64,000 nucleotides of DNA from DASQFQ01 sp038238015 (GTDB lineage Bacteria > Actinomycetota > Thermoleophilia > Solirubrobacterales > Solirubrobacteraceae). The notes under the pieces are model-generated. The model was given only the letters and a program-made list of their open reading frames with translations, did not search any database and had not been told where the DNA came from. Below, piece after piece: positions 9,066 through 17,711 of the stretch. The DNA is taken from the NCBI GenBank assembly GCA_038238015.1, contig JBBRYA010000010.1, positions 1-64,000 of the forward strand. Direction: 5' to 3'. The translations under genes were made by a program, and so were the position numbers. Positions within the stretch are counted from its first letter, which is position 1, and every line of letters begins with the position of its first letter.

Positions 9066-9087
9066 TGACCCGCGGTGTGGCGGGTCA
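9066..9087. promoter_or_regulatory. Inverted repeat upstream of the hydrolase gene
   Basis: TGACCCGC and GCGGGTCA form an 8-bp perfect inverted repeat with a 6-nt loop. It sits 39 nt before the hydrolase start and about 107 nt past the mreB stop, in a 166-nt gap that otherwise holds nothing recognisable. It could be an operator for the hydrolase operon or a terminator for mreB; the lack of a T-run makes the operator reading slightly better. Confidence 0.4.
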
Positions 9088-9193
9088 CGAAGCTCGGGCC
9101 CGTCGGCACGATCCGGCCCTGCGCCGGGAACAGCCCGGGCCTGGGGTGGCGGCTGGCAGGCGTCCGTGGGTGCGGCTGTCCGTACACCGTCGC

Positions 9194-10258
9194 TCAGCGC
9201 TGGCGGCTGGGCCGCCTGCGCGGCCGCGGCTTGCGCGAGTAGGTGCGGTGCAGCGCCTGGCGGCGGGCGAACGCCTCGAACTCCTCGAGCGCCTGGCCGG
9301 CTCCCTCCGCGACGCAGGTCAGCGGCGAGTCCGCGACCCGGGTCGGCATGTCGGTCTCCTCCTCCAGCCGCGCGGCCAGACCGTGCAGGAGCGCGCCGCC
9401 ACCGGCCAGCAGGATGCCGCTGCGCAGGATGTCCGAGGACAGCTCGGGCGGCGTCTGGTCGAGCGTCTCGCGCACCGCGTCGACGATCTGGCCGACCGGT
9501 TCGGCCAGCGCGGCGCGGACCTCCTCGGAGTCCAGCAGCACGGTCCGTGGCAGCCCGGAGACCAGCTCGCGCCCGCGCACCTCAGCCTGCAGGCTCGTGG
9601 CCAGCGGATAGGCCGAACCGATCGAGATCTTGATCTCCTCGGCCGTCGGCTGACCGATCGCGAGCGAGTGGTGGCGGCGGACGTAGGCCATGATTGCCTC
9701 GTCGAGGTCGTAGCCGGCGAGGCGCAGGGAGGTCTCGACGACGATCTCGCCCATCGAGATCACCGCCACCTCGCTCGTGCCGCCTCCGATGTCCAGGACC
9801 ATGTGGCCGTTGGGCTCGGCGATCGGCAGCCCGGCGCCGATCGCCGCGGCGATCGGCTCCTCGATCAGCGCCACCTGGCGCGCGCCGGCCGACAGGCAGG
9901 CCTCCTCCACCGCGCGCGTCTCGACCCCGGTCACGCCCGAGGGCACGCACATGACCACGCGCGGGCGCGCCCAGCGGCTCGTCTGCGCCTTGCGCAGGAA
10001 GTAGCGCAGCATCTGCTCGGTGACCTCGAAGTCGGCGATCACGCCGTGGCGCAGCGGCCGCGTGGCGGAGATCGTCGCCGGCGTGCGCCCGATCATGCGG
10101 TGGGCCTCGTCGCCGACCGCGTAGACGTCGCCGCGGTCTGAGTCGACGGCCACCACCGAGGGCTCTGAGACGACGATGCCGCGACCGCGCTCGAAGACGA
10201 GCGTGTTGGCGGTGCCGAGGTCCACAGCCAGGTCGCGGTTGCCCAGGGGTCGGACCAC
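9194..10258 (-). CDS. mreB: Rod shape-determining protein MreB
   Basis: A 354-residue actin-like ATPase that forms filaments guiding lateral cell-wall synthesis. It has the phosphate 1 motif DLGTANTLVF near residue 13, phosphate 2 motif LDIGGGTSEVAV near 160, connect motifs, and the adenosine motif ILLAGGGALLHGL near 290. The C-terminus is extended by an arginine-rich basic tail of about 20 residues. GTG at 10258 is the start. No mreC, mreD or rodA follows, so this is a solitary mreB and could be a paralogue of one inside a shape operon elsewhere. It is divergent from the formate dehydrogenase operon across about 66 nt. Confidence 0.93.
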   Translation of the reverse strand: MVRPLGNRDLAVDLGTANTLVFERGRGIVVSEPSVVAVDSDRGDVYAVGDEAHRMIGRTPATISATRPLRHGVIADFEVTEQMLRYFLRKAQTSRWARPRVVMCVPSGVTGVETRAVEEACLSAGARQVALIEEPIAAAIGAGLPIAEPNGHMVLDIGGGTSEVAVISMGEIVVETSLRLAGYDLDEAIMAYVRRHHSLAIGQPTAEEIKISIGSAYPLATSLQAEVRGRELVSGLPRTVLLDSEEVRAALAEPVGQIVDAVRETLDQTPPELSSDILRSGILLAGGGALLHGLAARLEEETDMPTRVADSPLTCVAEGAGQALEEFEAFARRQALHRTYSRKPRPRRRPSRQR

Positions 10259-10288
10259 AGCGACCGCAGGCTATCTCTCCGGCGGCGA

Positions 10289-10316
10289 TTGACTCGCGGC
10301 GCCAGCGGGGTAGGTT
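10289..10316 (+). promoter_or_regulatory. Putative promoter of the formate dehydrogenase operon
   Basis: TTGACT (10289-10294) and TAGGTT (10311-10316) are spaced 16 nt apart. Transcription would begin about 7-9 nt further on, at or next to the GTG start at 10325, giving a leaderless mRNA. Weak evidence on its own, but the same box-to-start distance recurs at several other genes in the window. Confidence 0.4.
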
Positions 10317-10324
10317 CCAGCGCA

Positions 10325-13300
10325 GTGGGGGACAACGGCCGACGGGCGAACCGACCTCGCGCCTTCCAGCGCCTGCGCACATTGCCCGTGGTGGGGCGCA
10401 TGGCGGACTGGGGGATGGGCCCGTCCGCGGTCTCGAAGAACACCAAGCGGGCCGGCTCGCGCATCGCCGGCCTGAAGGCCACCGAGTCGATCTGCCCCTA
10501 CTGCGCCGTCGGCTGCGGTCAGATCGTGTACACCCGCGACGGCGAGCTGATCGACATCGAGGGCAACCCGAACTCGCCGATCAACCAGGGCACGCTGTGC
10601 CCCAAGGGCTCGGCCTCGCGCCAGCTCGTCCAGCAGCCGGGCCGCCTGACCAAGATCAAGTACCGCCGCCCCTACGGGACCGAGTGGGAGGAGCTCGACC
10701 TCGAGACGGCGATGGACATGATCGCCGACCGCGTGGTCGCCGCCCGCGAGGACCACTGGCAGGAGCACGACGCGCGCGGCTGGAGGGTCGACCGCACGCT
10801 CGGCTTCGCCCACCTCGGCGGCGCGACGCTCGACAACGAGGAGAACTACCTGATCAAGAAGTTCTTCTCCGCGATGGGCGCGGTGCAGATCGAGAACCAG
10901 GCGCGCATATGACACTCCTCCACGGTCCCCGGTCTGGGGACCTCGTTCGGGCGCGGCGGCGCCACCAACTTCCAGCAGGACTTCCAGAACTCCGACTGCA
11001 TCTGGATCCAGGGCTCATCGATGGCCGAGGCGCACCCCGTCGGCTTCCGCTGGGTGATGAAGGCCAAGGAGCGCGGCGCCAAGATCATCCACGTCGACCC
11101 GCACTACTCGCGCACCAGCGCGGTGTCCGACCTCTACCTGCCGATCCGCGCGGGCTCTGACATCGCCCTGCTGGGCGGGCTGATCCACCACATCATCGAG
11201 ACCGACTCCTACTTCAAGGAGTACGTCGTCAACTACACCAACGCGGCGACGATCATCAACGAGAAGTTCCAGGACACCGAGGACCTCGCGGGCTTCTTCT
11301 CCGGCTTCGACCCCGAGACGGGCACCTACGACCGCTCGACCTGGATGTACGAGGGCGGCGAGGTGGCCGCGGCGGCCGGGCAGCGCGAGCACTCCACGCA
11401 GGCCTTCAGCGACCGCACGGGTGCCGGGATGATGACCGGCAACGTCCGCAGCGACCCGACGCTGCAGGATCCGCGCTGCGTCTTCCAGCTGCTCAAGAAG
11501 CACTACTCGCGCTACACGCCCGAGATGGTCGAGCAGATCTGCGGCATCCCGCGGGAGAGCTTCTTGGAGCTCGCCGAGTCGCTGATCGCCAACTCGGGCC
11601 GCGAGCGCACGACGATGCTGACCTACGCAGTCGGCTGGACCCAGCACTCGACCGGCGTGCAGATGATCCGCGCGGGCGCGATCGTCCAGCTGCTGCTCGG
11701 CAACGTCGGGCGCCCCGGCGGCGGCGTGATGGCGATGCGCGGGCACGCCTCGATCCAGGGCTCGAGCGACATCCCGACCCTCTACGAGCTGCTGCCCGGC
11801 TACCTGCCGATGCCGCGGGCCAGCGAGGAGGACACCACGCTCGAGGGCTACATCGAGAGCGGCGGCTCGGCGCGCGGCTGGTGGTCGCACTTCGACAACT
11901 ACGCGGTGTCGCTGCTGAAGGCGTGGTTCGGCGACGCCGCCACTAAGGAGAACGGCTACGGCTTCGCGTGGCTCCCGAAGATCTCCGGGAACCACTCGCA
12001 CTTCCCGACGATGCTGCGGGCCATGGACGGCGGGCTCGACGGCCTCTTCGTGATGGGCCAGAACCCGGCGGTCGGCTCGATGCACGCCGGCCTGCAGCGG
12101 CGCGCGCTCGGGCACCTGAAGTGGCTGGTGGTGCGCGACCTCGCCGAGATCGAGAGCGCGAACTTCTGGAAGGACTCGCCCGAGGTGCGCTCGGGGGAGA
12201 CGAGCCCGGAGCAGATCGGCACCGAGGTGTTCCTGATGCCCGCCGCCTCCCACGTCGAGAAGGAGGGGCACTTCACCAACACCCAGCGCCTGCTGCAGTG
12301 GCGCGACAAGGCGCTCGAGCCACCGGGCGACGCGCGCTCGGAGCTGCACTTCGTCCACCATCTGGCCAAGCGGATCCTGCCCCGCTACGCCGAGTCCGAG
12401 GAGGGCAAGGACTGGCCGCTGCGCCACCTCAAGTGGGACTATCCCGAGCACGGCGAGCACGCCGAGCCCAGCGCCGAGGCCGTGCTCAAGGAGATCGGCG
12501 GCTACGACGTCGCATCGGGCAAGGCGCTCTCGGGCTTCGCCGACCTCAAGGCCGACGGCTCGACCGCCTGCGGCTGCTGGATCTACTCAGGCTGCTTCGC
12601 CGACGAGGTCAACCAGCCGCGGCGCCGCAACCCCGGCGACGTCAACGACCCCGAGGGCGGCTCGGTGTCGCCCGAGTGGGGCTGGGCCTGGCCGGCGAAC
12701 CGGCGCATCCTCTACAACCGCGCCTCGGCCGACCCCGAGGGCAAGCCGTGGTCGGAGCGCAAGAAGTACATCTGGTGGGACGAGGCCGAGCAGAAGTGGA
12801 CCGGCTACGACGTGCCCGACTTCCCGGTCGACAAGAAACCCGGCTACCGCGCGGATGACGACGCCGAGGGCATGGACGCGATCTCCGGCGACGACCCGTT
12901 CATCATGATGGCCGACGGCCGCGCCTGGCTGTACTCGCCCAGCGGGCTGCTCGATGGTCCCTTCCCGACCCACTACGAGCCGTTCGAGTCGCCCGTCGAC
13001 AACGTGCTCTACCCGAAGGTGGGAGGCAATCCCACCGCGCTGACCTGGAAGCGCGAGGACAACCCGCTGAACGTCGCGGCCGACCCGCGCTATCCGGTCG
13101 TGGCCTCGACCTTCCGCCTCACCGAACATCACACGGCCGGGCCCATGAGCCGCAACCTGCCCTGGCTGGCCGAGCTGCAGCCGGAGATGTTCGCGGAGAT
13201 CGACCCTGAGCTGGCGGCGGAGCGGGGCATCGAGGATGGAGGCTGGATGACGGTGATGACCGAGCGCGGGGAGATCGAGGCGCGCGCGAAGGTGACCTAT

Positions 13301-13636
13301 CGCGTGGCGCCGCTGCGCATGGGCGACCGGACCGTGCACCAGATCTCGATGCCATGGCACTGGGGCACGTTCAAGACCTCCGAGCAGGGGGTCACGGGCG
13401 ACTCGCTCAACGACATCTCCGCGCTCTCAGGCGATCCCAACACCTCGATCGAGGACAAGACGTTCTCCTGCGACGTGCGCGCGGGGCGCCGCGACCGGGA
13501 GTCCACGGCACGGCTCGCCGGGCGCGAGGCCCACGAGCACGCGCGGCCCGGGCACGAGGACCACGGCGCCGAGGTCCCCGACAAGCTCTCCCAGACCACC
13601 CAGTCAGACCACAGCCAGCCCGGGCCGCAGTCATGA
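10325..13636 (+). CDS. fdhA: Formate dehydrogenase catalytic subunit, selenocysteine-containing
   Basis: Oxidises formate to CO2 at a molybdenum or tungsten bis-MGD centre. The frame is interrupted by TGA at 10910-10912, but coding clearly continues: NQARI-U-HSSTVPGLGTSFGRGG is the canonical active site of selenoprotein formate dehydrogenases, with selenocysteine at residue 196. The product is 1103 residues. A 4Fe-4S motif lies at Cys57, Cys60, Cys64 and Cys92 (CPYCAVGC...CPKG), and the MGD-binding C-terminal domain includes ASTFRLTEHHTAGPMSRN. No twin-arginine signal is visible, so a cytoplasm-facing complex is likely. The last about 50 residues are a His/Asp/Glu-rich tail. GTG 10325 is chosen for the promoter spacing; the frame opens at TTG 10289. 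The stop overlaps the fdhB start (ATGA). Confidence 0.95.
10910..10942 (+). promoter_or_regulatory. Selenocysteine UGA codon and SECIS hairpin
   Basis: The UGA (10910-10912) is followed by GGTCCCC (10924-10930), loop GGTCT (10931-10935) and GGGGACC (10936-10942): a perfect 7-bp stem with a 5-nt loop. The loop sequence GGUCU and its position 19-23 nt after the UGA match the E. coli fdhF SECIS as I remember it, where SelB binds. This shows that the TGA is recoded and is not a nonsense mutation. Confidence 0.92.
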
Positions 13637-14655
13637 GCGCCGCTGCGTCCGAGGTCGCGATCAAGCGCGAGGGCGCCCAGCGCATGGGCTTCTTCACCGA
13701 CACGACGGTCTGCATCGGCTGCAAGGCCTGCGAGGTCGCCTGCAAGCAGTGGAACGACCTGCCCGCTGACGGCTCCGTGTTCCGCAAGGGCGGCTCCTAC
13801 GACCACACGGGCTCGCTGTCGGCCGCGACCTGGCGCCACGTGCGCTTCGTCGAGACCGTCGCGCCGACGCCCTCGCGCCAGGAGGCGGCGCGCAAGGCGC
13901 TGGCCGAGGGCGGCGGCGGCAACGTGCCGCGGATCCCCGCCGCCGGCTACCAGCTTCCCTCCACCGAGGCGCTGGCCGGCGCCGCCGGCGGCGTCACCGA
14001 CTCCGAGATGGTGGACCTCGTGGCGGTGGCCGAGCAGGGCGACGTCACGGGCATGGAGACGCTCGACCGCTGGGTGTTCATGTCCGACGTCTGCAAGCAC
14101 TGCACGAACGCGGGCTGCCTGGATGCGTGCCCGACCGGCGCGCTGGTTCGCACCGAGTTCGAGACGGTGATCGTCCAGCCCGACATCTGCAACGGCTGCG
14201 GCTACTGCATCCCGTCGTGCCCGTTCGGGGTCATCGACCGCGACCCCTACGACGGCCGCGCCGCGAAGTGCACGCTCTGTTATGACCGCTTGGAGGACGG
14301 GCTCGAGCCCGCCTGCGCCAAGGCCTGCCCGACCGACTCGATCCAGTTCGGCCCGTGGGAGGAGCTGGTGAAGACCGCTAAGGGGCGCGTCGTCGAGCTG
14401 CACGAGCGCGGTTTCGAGAACGCCTACATCTACGGCGTGGACGACCATCCCGACGATCAGCTGGCCGGCAACCTCGGCGCGTTCTTCCTGCTCACCGAGC
14501 CCCCCGAGCGCTTCGGGCTGCCCGCCCACGCCGAGTCCCCGATCCAGGAGAACGGCCCGCCCGCCACCGCGGCTGGCCTGCTGTCGGGAGCGCTCGCGCT
14601 GGCCGGGGCGGTCGCGAGCGTGGTGGTGGCCCACCGCCGGGCCGGCCGCCGATGA
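13633..14655 (+). CDS. fdhB: Formate dehydrogenase iron-sulfur subunit
   Basis: A 340-residue electron-transfer subunit with four 4Fe-4S clusters. Cysteine sets are C27/30/33/37 (CIGCKACEVAC), C154/157/162/166, C186/189/192/196 (CNGCGYCIPSC) and C213/216/228/232. Between the first and second sets is a long insertion (about 50-150). A single hydrophobic segment at about 312-332 near the C-terminus would anchor the subunit, as in FdnH/FdoH. ATG 13633 overlaps the fdhA stop (ATGA), and the ATGA at its own end overlaps the NrfD-type gene, so all three are translationally coupled. The frame extends upstream of 13633, but that part is the shadow of fdhA. Confidence 0.93.
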   Translation: MSAAASEVAIKREGAQRMGFFTDTTVCIGCKACEVACKQWNDLPADGSVFRKGGSYDHTGSLSAATWRHVRFVETVAPTPSRQEAARKALAEGGGGNVPRIPAAGYQLPSTEALAGAAGGVTDSEMVDLVAVAEQGDVTGMETLDRWVFMSDVCKHCTNAGCLDACPTGALVRTEFETVIVQPDICNGCGYCIPSCPFGVIDRDPYDGRAAKCTLCYDRLEDGLEPACAKACPTDSIQFGPWEELVKTAKGRVVELHERGFENAYIYGVDDHPDDQLAGNLGAFFLLTEPPERFGLPAHAESPIQENGPPATAAGLLSGALALAGAVASVVVAHRRAGRR

Positions 14656-15833
14656 GCAAGCCGAAGGGCCCGCCGCCCGAAGACGAGATCCGCGCGGCGT
14701 ACGCGGGCCACGTCGACGGGCGCGACATGACGCCGGCCGTCGGCACGCGCGGGGAGCCCGGGCGCTACCGGCGCGCCGTCGAAGGCGCCGCGGTCGCGCT
14801 GGCCAAGCGCGACTGGGGCGACGCGCGCTGGTCCTACCTCTACGACAAGGCGACGAGCTACCGCTCCGACACGCCGGCCAACGGCAGCGTCGACGCCGCG
14901 GCGCGCCGGGCGCGCGACGGGGAGGAGGTCACCGTCCCGGTGGCCGGCCCGATGATCCGCCCGCCGGTCTGGACCTGGGAGGTGCCGACGTACTTCTGGT
15001 TTGGAGGCATCGCGACCGGCTCGGCGTTCGTCGCGCTCGGCTGCGACGCCGCGGGCGACCATCGCTCCGCCGCGATCGCGCGCAAGGTGGCGATCGGCGC
15101 CATCGGGCCGGGCGCGCCGCTGCTGGTGCTCGACCTCGGCCGCCCGGAGCGCTTCATCTACATGCTGCGCATCTTCAAGACGCGCTCGCCGATGTCGCAG
15201 GGCGCCTGGAGCCTGAGCGCGTTCTCGGGCCTGCTCGGCGGCGCCGTCGCCGCCGACGTGTTCAAGCGCCCGCGGCTCGCGCGCTGGCTCGGCGCGGGCG
15301 CCGCGGTCACGGGGATCCACCTCGGGTCCTACACCGGCGTCCTGCTGGCCGCCACCGCGGTCCCGGTCTGGAACCGCAGCCGGCTGTTCCTCCCGCCGAT
15401 CTTCGTCTGCACCGCGAGCGCGACCGGGGCCGCCGCGACGCGGCTGGTGCTCGCCGCCACGGGCCTCCCGCCCGGCCACCCGACCCGCAGCGCGCTCGGC
15501 ACGATCGAGACGGCGGCGATGGGGACCGAGCTGCTGCTCTCGACCATCAACGAGAGGCGCCTTGGGGCCTACGCCGACGCGCTCGAGGAGGGCCGCCCCG
15601 GCACGCTGTTCAAAGTCGCCAAGTGGATGATCCGCACCGGCCTGGCGCTGCGCTTCGCCCCCACGCGCGGCGGCCCGCCGGTGCACCACCTCGCGAGCGT
15701 GCTCTACCTGCTCGCCGGCCTTGCGTTCCGCTTTGCGTGGGTCGGCTCCGGGCGCGCGTCGGCGCTCGATCACGACGCGGTCGCAAGGGCGGCGCGCACC
15801 AGGCCGCGCGACCTCGGGCGCGAGCCCGGCTGA
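14652..15833 (+). CDS. NrfD/polysulfide reductase-type membrane subunit of formate dehydrogenase
   Basis: A 393-residue integral membrane protein of the NrfD family, which passes electrons between the iron-sulfur subunit and the quinone pool without haem. The first about 105 residues are hydrophilic; then VWTWEVPTYFWFGGIATGSAF opens the first helix, as in other NrfD proteins, followed by LLVLDLGRPERF, the NrfD pattern near the quinone site, and about eight predicted helices in all. It takes the place of the cytochrome b subunit found in E. coli FDH-N. Together the three genes encode a formate:quinone oxidoreductase. No fdhD or fdhE accessory gene is nearby. Confidence 0.88.
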   Translation: MSKPKGPPPEDEIRAAYAGHVDGRDMTPAVGTRGEPGRYRRAVEGAAVALAKRDWGDARWSYLYDKATSYRSDTPANGSVDAAARRARDGEEVTVPVAGPMIRPPVWTWEVPTYFWFGGIATGSAFVALGCDAAGDHRSAAIARKVAIGAIGPGAPLLVLDLGRPERFIYMLRIFKTRSPMSQGAWSLSAFSGLLGGAVAADVFKRPRLARWLGAGAAVTGIHLGSYTGVLLAATAVPVWNRSRLFLPPIFVCTASATGAAATRLVLAATGLPPGHPTRSALGTIETAAMGTELLLSTINERRLGAYADALEEGRPGTLFKVAKWMIRTGLALRFAPTRGGPPVHHLASVLYLLAGLAFRFAWVGSGRASALDHDAVARAARTRPRDLGREPG

Positions 15834-15877
15834 GGCGCATCGGGCCGGGGTTCACGCGGCCGTAAGGCGGTATCGGG

Positions 15878-17113
15878 TTGACTGCGGTCGTGGGGCTCGG
15901 CTTCACGAACCTCCTGGTCATCGCGGCGATCGCGTTCGCCGCGCCGCTGGCGCTCGGCCTGGCGCCCGGCGTGCGCCTGCCCGCGGTGGTGCTCGAGCTG
16001 GTGACGGGCATCCTGGCCGGGCCGTCCGTGCTCGGCTGGGTGAAGGTCGATGCCCCGGTCAATGTGCTGGCGCTGCTCGGCCTGGCCTTCCTGCTCTTCC
16101 TCGCCGGCCTCGAGATCGAGTTCCACAAGCTGCGCGGGCGGCTGCTGCGGCTCGCGCTGCTCGGCTTCGCGCTGTCGTTCGTACTCGCCCTCGGCGCGGG
16201 GCTGGGGCTCGACGCCGCCGGTATGGCCGGCAAGCCGCTGTTCATCGCGATCGTCCTCTGCGCGACCTCGCTCGGGGTCGTGATCCCGGTGCTCAAGGAC
16301 GCCGGGCAGAGCACGACGACGTTCGGGCAACTGGTGATCGCGGGCGCGTCGATCGCGGACTTCGCGACGATCGTCCTGCTGTCGCTGTTCTTCTCGCGCG
16401 AGGCGACGAGCACGGCGAGCACGCTGCTGCTGCTCGGCGGGCTGCTCGCGGTGGCGGCGGCGCTGTGGCTCGCGCTCGCGGGCGCCGAGCACCTGATGAA
16501 GATCGGCGCCGCGCTCACGCGGCTGCAGGACACGACGGCGCAGATTCGCGTGCGCGGGGCGTTCCTGCTCCTGGTCGGGCTGACCGCGCTGGCGACCGAG
16601 CTCGGGCTCGAGGTGATCCTCGGGGCGTTCATCGCGGGCGCGCTGCTGACGCTCGTGGATCGTGACGAGGCGATGACCCACCCGGCCTTCCGCGGCAAGC
16701 TCGAGGCCGTCGGCTTCGGCGTGTTCATCCCCGCCTTCTTCGTGACCAGCGGCGTGCGCTTCGACCTCAACGCGCTCTCGGGCGGCTCGACGCTCGCGCA
16801 CGTGCCGGTGTTCCTCGTGGCGTTGCTGCTCGTGCGCGGTCTGCCCGCGCTGCTCTACAGCCCGCTGATCGAGGCCCGGCAGCTGCCCGTCGCGGTCCTG
16901 CTACAGGCGACGTCGCTCCCGTTCATCGTCGCGGCGACCGCGATCGGGCGCGAGCTCGGCGCGATCGACTCCGCCAACGCCGCCGCCCTGGTGGCGGCCG
17001 GCCTGCTCTCCGTGGTCGCCTTCCCGGCCGCGGCCCTCACGCTCCTCCGAAAGGGAGACCGCCATGCCCCTGAAGGCCGTCCTGCTCAACTGCACGCTGA
17101 AGAAGTCACCTGA
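15878..17113 (+). CDS. Cation:proton antiporter, CPA2 family
   Basis: A membrane protein of about 411 residues with 11-12 hydrophobic segments, of the KefB/NapA-like Na+/H+ exchanger fold (PF00999). Recognisable stretches are VTGILAGPSVLGWV, FLLFLAGLEIEF, and TELGLEVILGAFIAGALLTL. There is no C-terminal TrkA-N domain, so nucleotide gating as in KefB is not expected. TTG 15878 is the listed start; GTG 15890 is equally possible. It lies 44 nt after the formate dehydrogenase operon on the same strand and may be co-transcribed, linking quinone-coupled electron flow to pH or ion balance; that link is inference. The 3' end overlaps the next gene by 50 nt. Confidence 0.85.
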   Translation: MTAVVGLGFTNLLVIAAIAFAAPLALGLAPGVRLPAVVLELVTGILAGPSVLGWVKVDAPVNVLALLGLAFLLFLAGLEIEFHKLRGRLLRLALLGFALSFVLALGAGLGLDAAGMAGKPLFIAIVLCATSLGVVIPVLKDAGQSTTTFGQLVIAGASIADFATIVLLSLFFSREATSTASTLLLLGGLLAVAAALWLALAGAEHLMKIGAALTRLQDTTAQIRVRGAFLLLVGLTALATELGLEVILGAFIAGALLTLVDRDEAMTHPAFRGKLEAVGFGVFIPAFFVTSGVRFDLNALSGGSTLAHVPVFLVALLLVRGLPALLYSPLIEARQLPVAVLLQATSLPFIVAATAIGRELGAIDSANAAALVAAGLLSVVAFPAAALTLLRKGDRHAPEGRPAQLHAEEVT

Positions 17114-17711
17114 GGTCTCCAACACCCAGGCGCTGATGGACCGCGTCATCGCCGTCCTCGAGGGCCTCGACGTCGAGTGCGAGAGCGTGCGCATCGTCGA
17201 CTACGAGGTCCCGTTCGGGGTCTCCAGCGACGAGGGCGGCGGCGACCAGTGGCCGCTGATCCTCGAGAAGATCCTCGCGGCGGAGATCCTGATCATCGGC
17301 ACGCCGATCTGGTTCGGGGTGCGCGGCAGCGTCTGTCAGCTCGTGATGGAGCGCCTCGACGGGACCTACAACACGACCAACGAGGTCGGGCAGTACCCGC
17401 TCTACAACACGGTTGGCGGAGTGGTGGTGACCGGCAACGAGGACGGCGCCCACGCCGCGGCGGAGACGACGCTGTTCAACCTCTCCCACCTCGGCTGCAC
17501 GATCCCGCCGAACGCCGACACCTACTGGGTCGGCGACGCCGGCCCCGGGCCGTCATACATCGAGGCCGGCGGCGCCGAGCACCCCTACACGCAGAAGACC
17601 ACGAGCTGGATGGCCCACAACCTGGTCCATCTGGCGCGAATGCTTCAGGCCACGCCGATCCCGCCCGTTGGCAACACGGTGCCGGGCTTCAAGCCGATGC
17701 GCGCCGGCTGA
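17064..17711 (+). CDS. NAD(P)H-dependent FMN reductase / flavodoxin-fold protein
   Basis: A 215-residue protein of the flavodoxin-like NADPH-dependent FMN reductase family. The N-terminus LKAVLLNCTLKKSPEVSNTQAL forms the FMN phosphate-binding loop and TPIWFGVRGSVCQLVMERLDG the second flavin contact. A clear ribosome binding site (AAAGGGAG, 17049-17056) precedes ATG 17064 inside the end of the antiporter gene. It may supply reduced flavin to the flavin-dependent enzymes in the area, but no specific partner is indicated. The 3' end overlaps the convergent membrane-protein gene by 23 nt. Confidence 0.85.
   Translation: MPLKAVLLNCTLKKSPEVSNTQALMDRVIAVLEGLDVECESVRIVDYEVPFGVSSDEGGGDQWPLILEKILAAEILIIGTPIWFGVRGSVCQLVMERLDGTYNTTNEVGQYPLYNTVGGVVVTGNEDGAHAAAETTLFNLSHLGCTIPPNADTYWVGDAGPGPSYIEAGGAEHPYTQKTTSWMAHNLVHLARMLQATPIPPVGNTVPGFKPMRAG

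Noticed and set aside
10910..10912. In-frame stop in fdhA taken as a nonsense mutation or pseudogene
   Set aside because: Flanking residues are the canonical selenocysteine site and a SECIS hairpin lies at the correct distance; there is no frameshift.
11015..12460. 481-residue minus-strand frame
   Set aside because: Antisense to fdhA, no domain features, composition typical of shadow frames.
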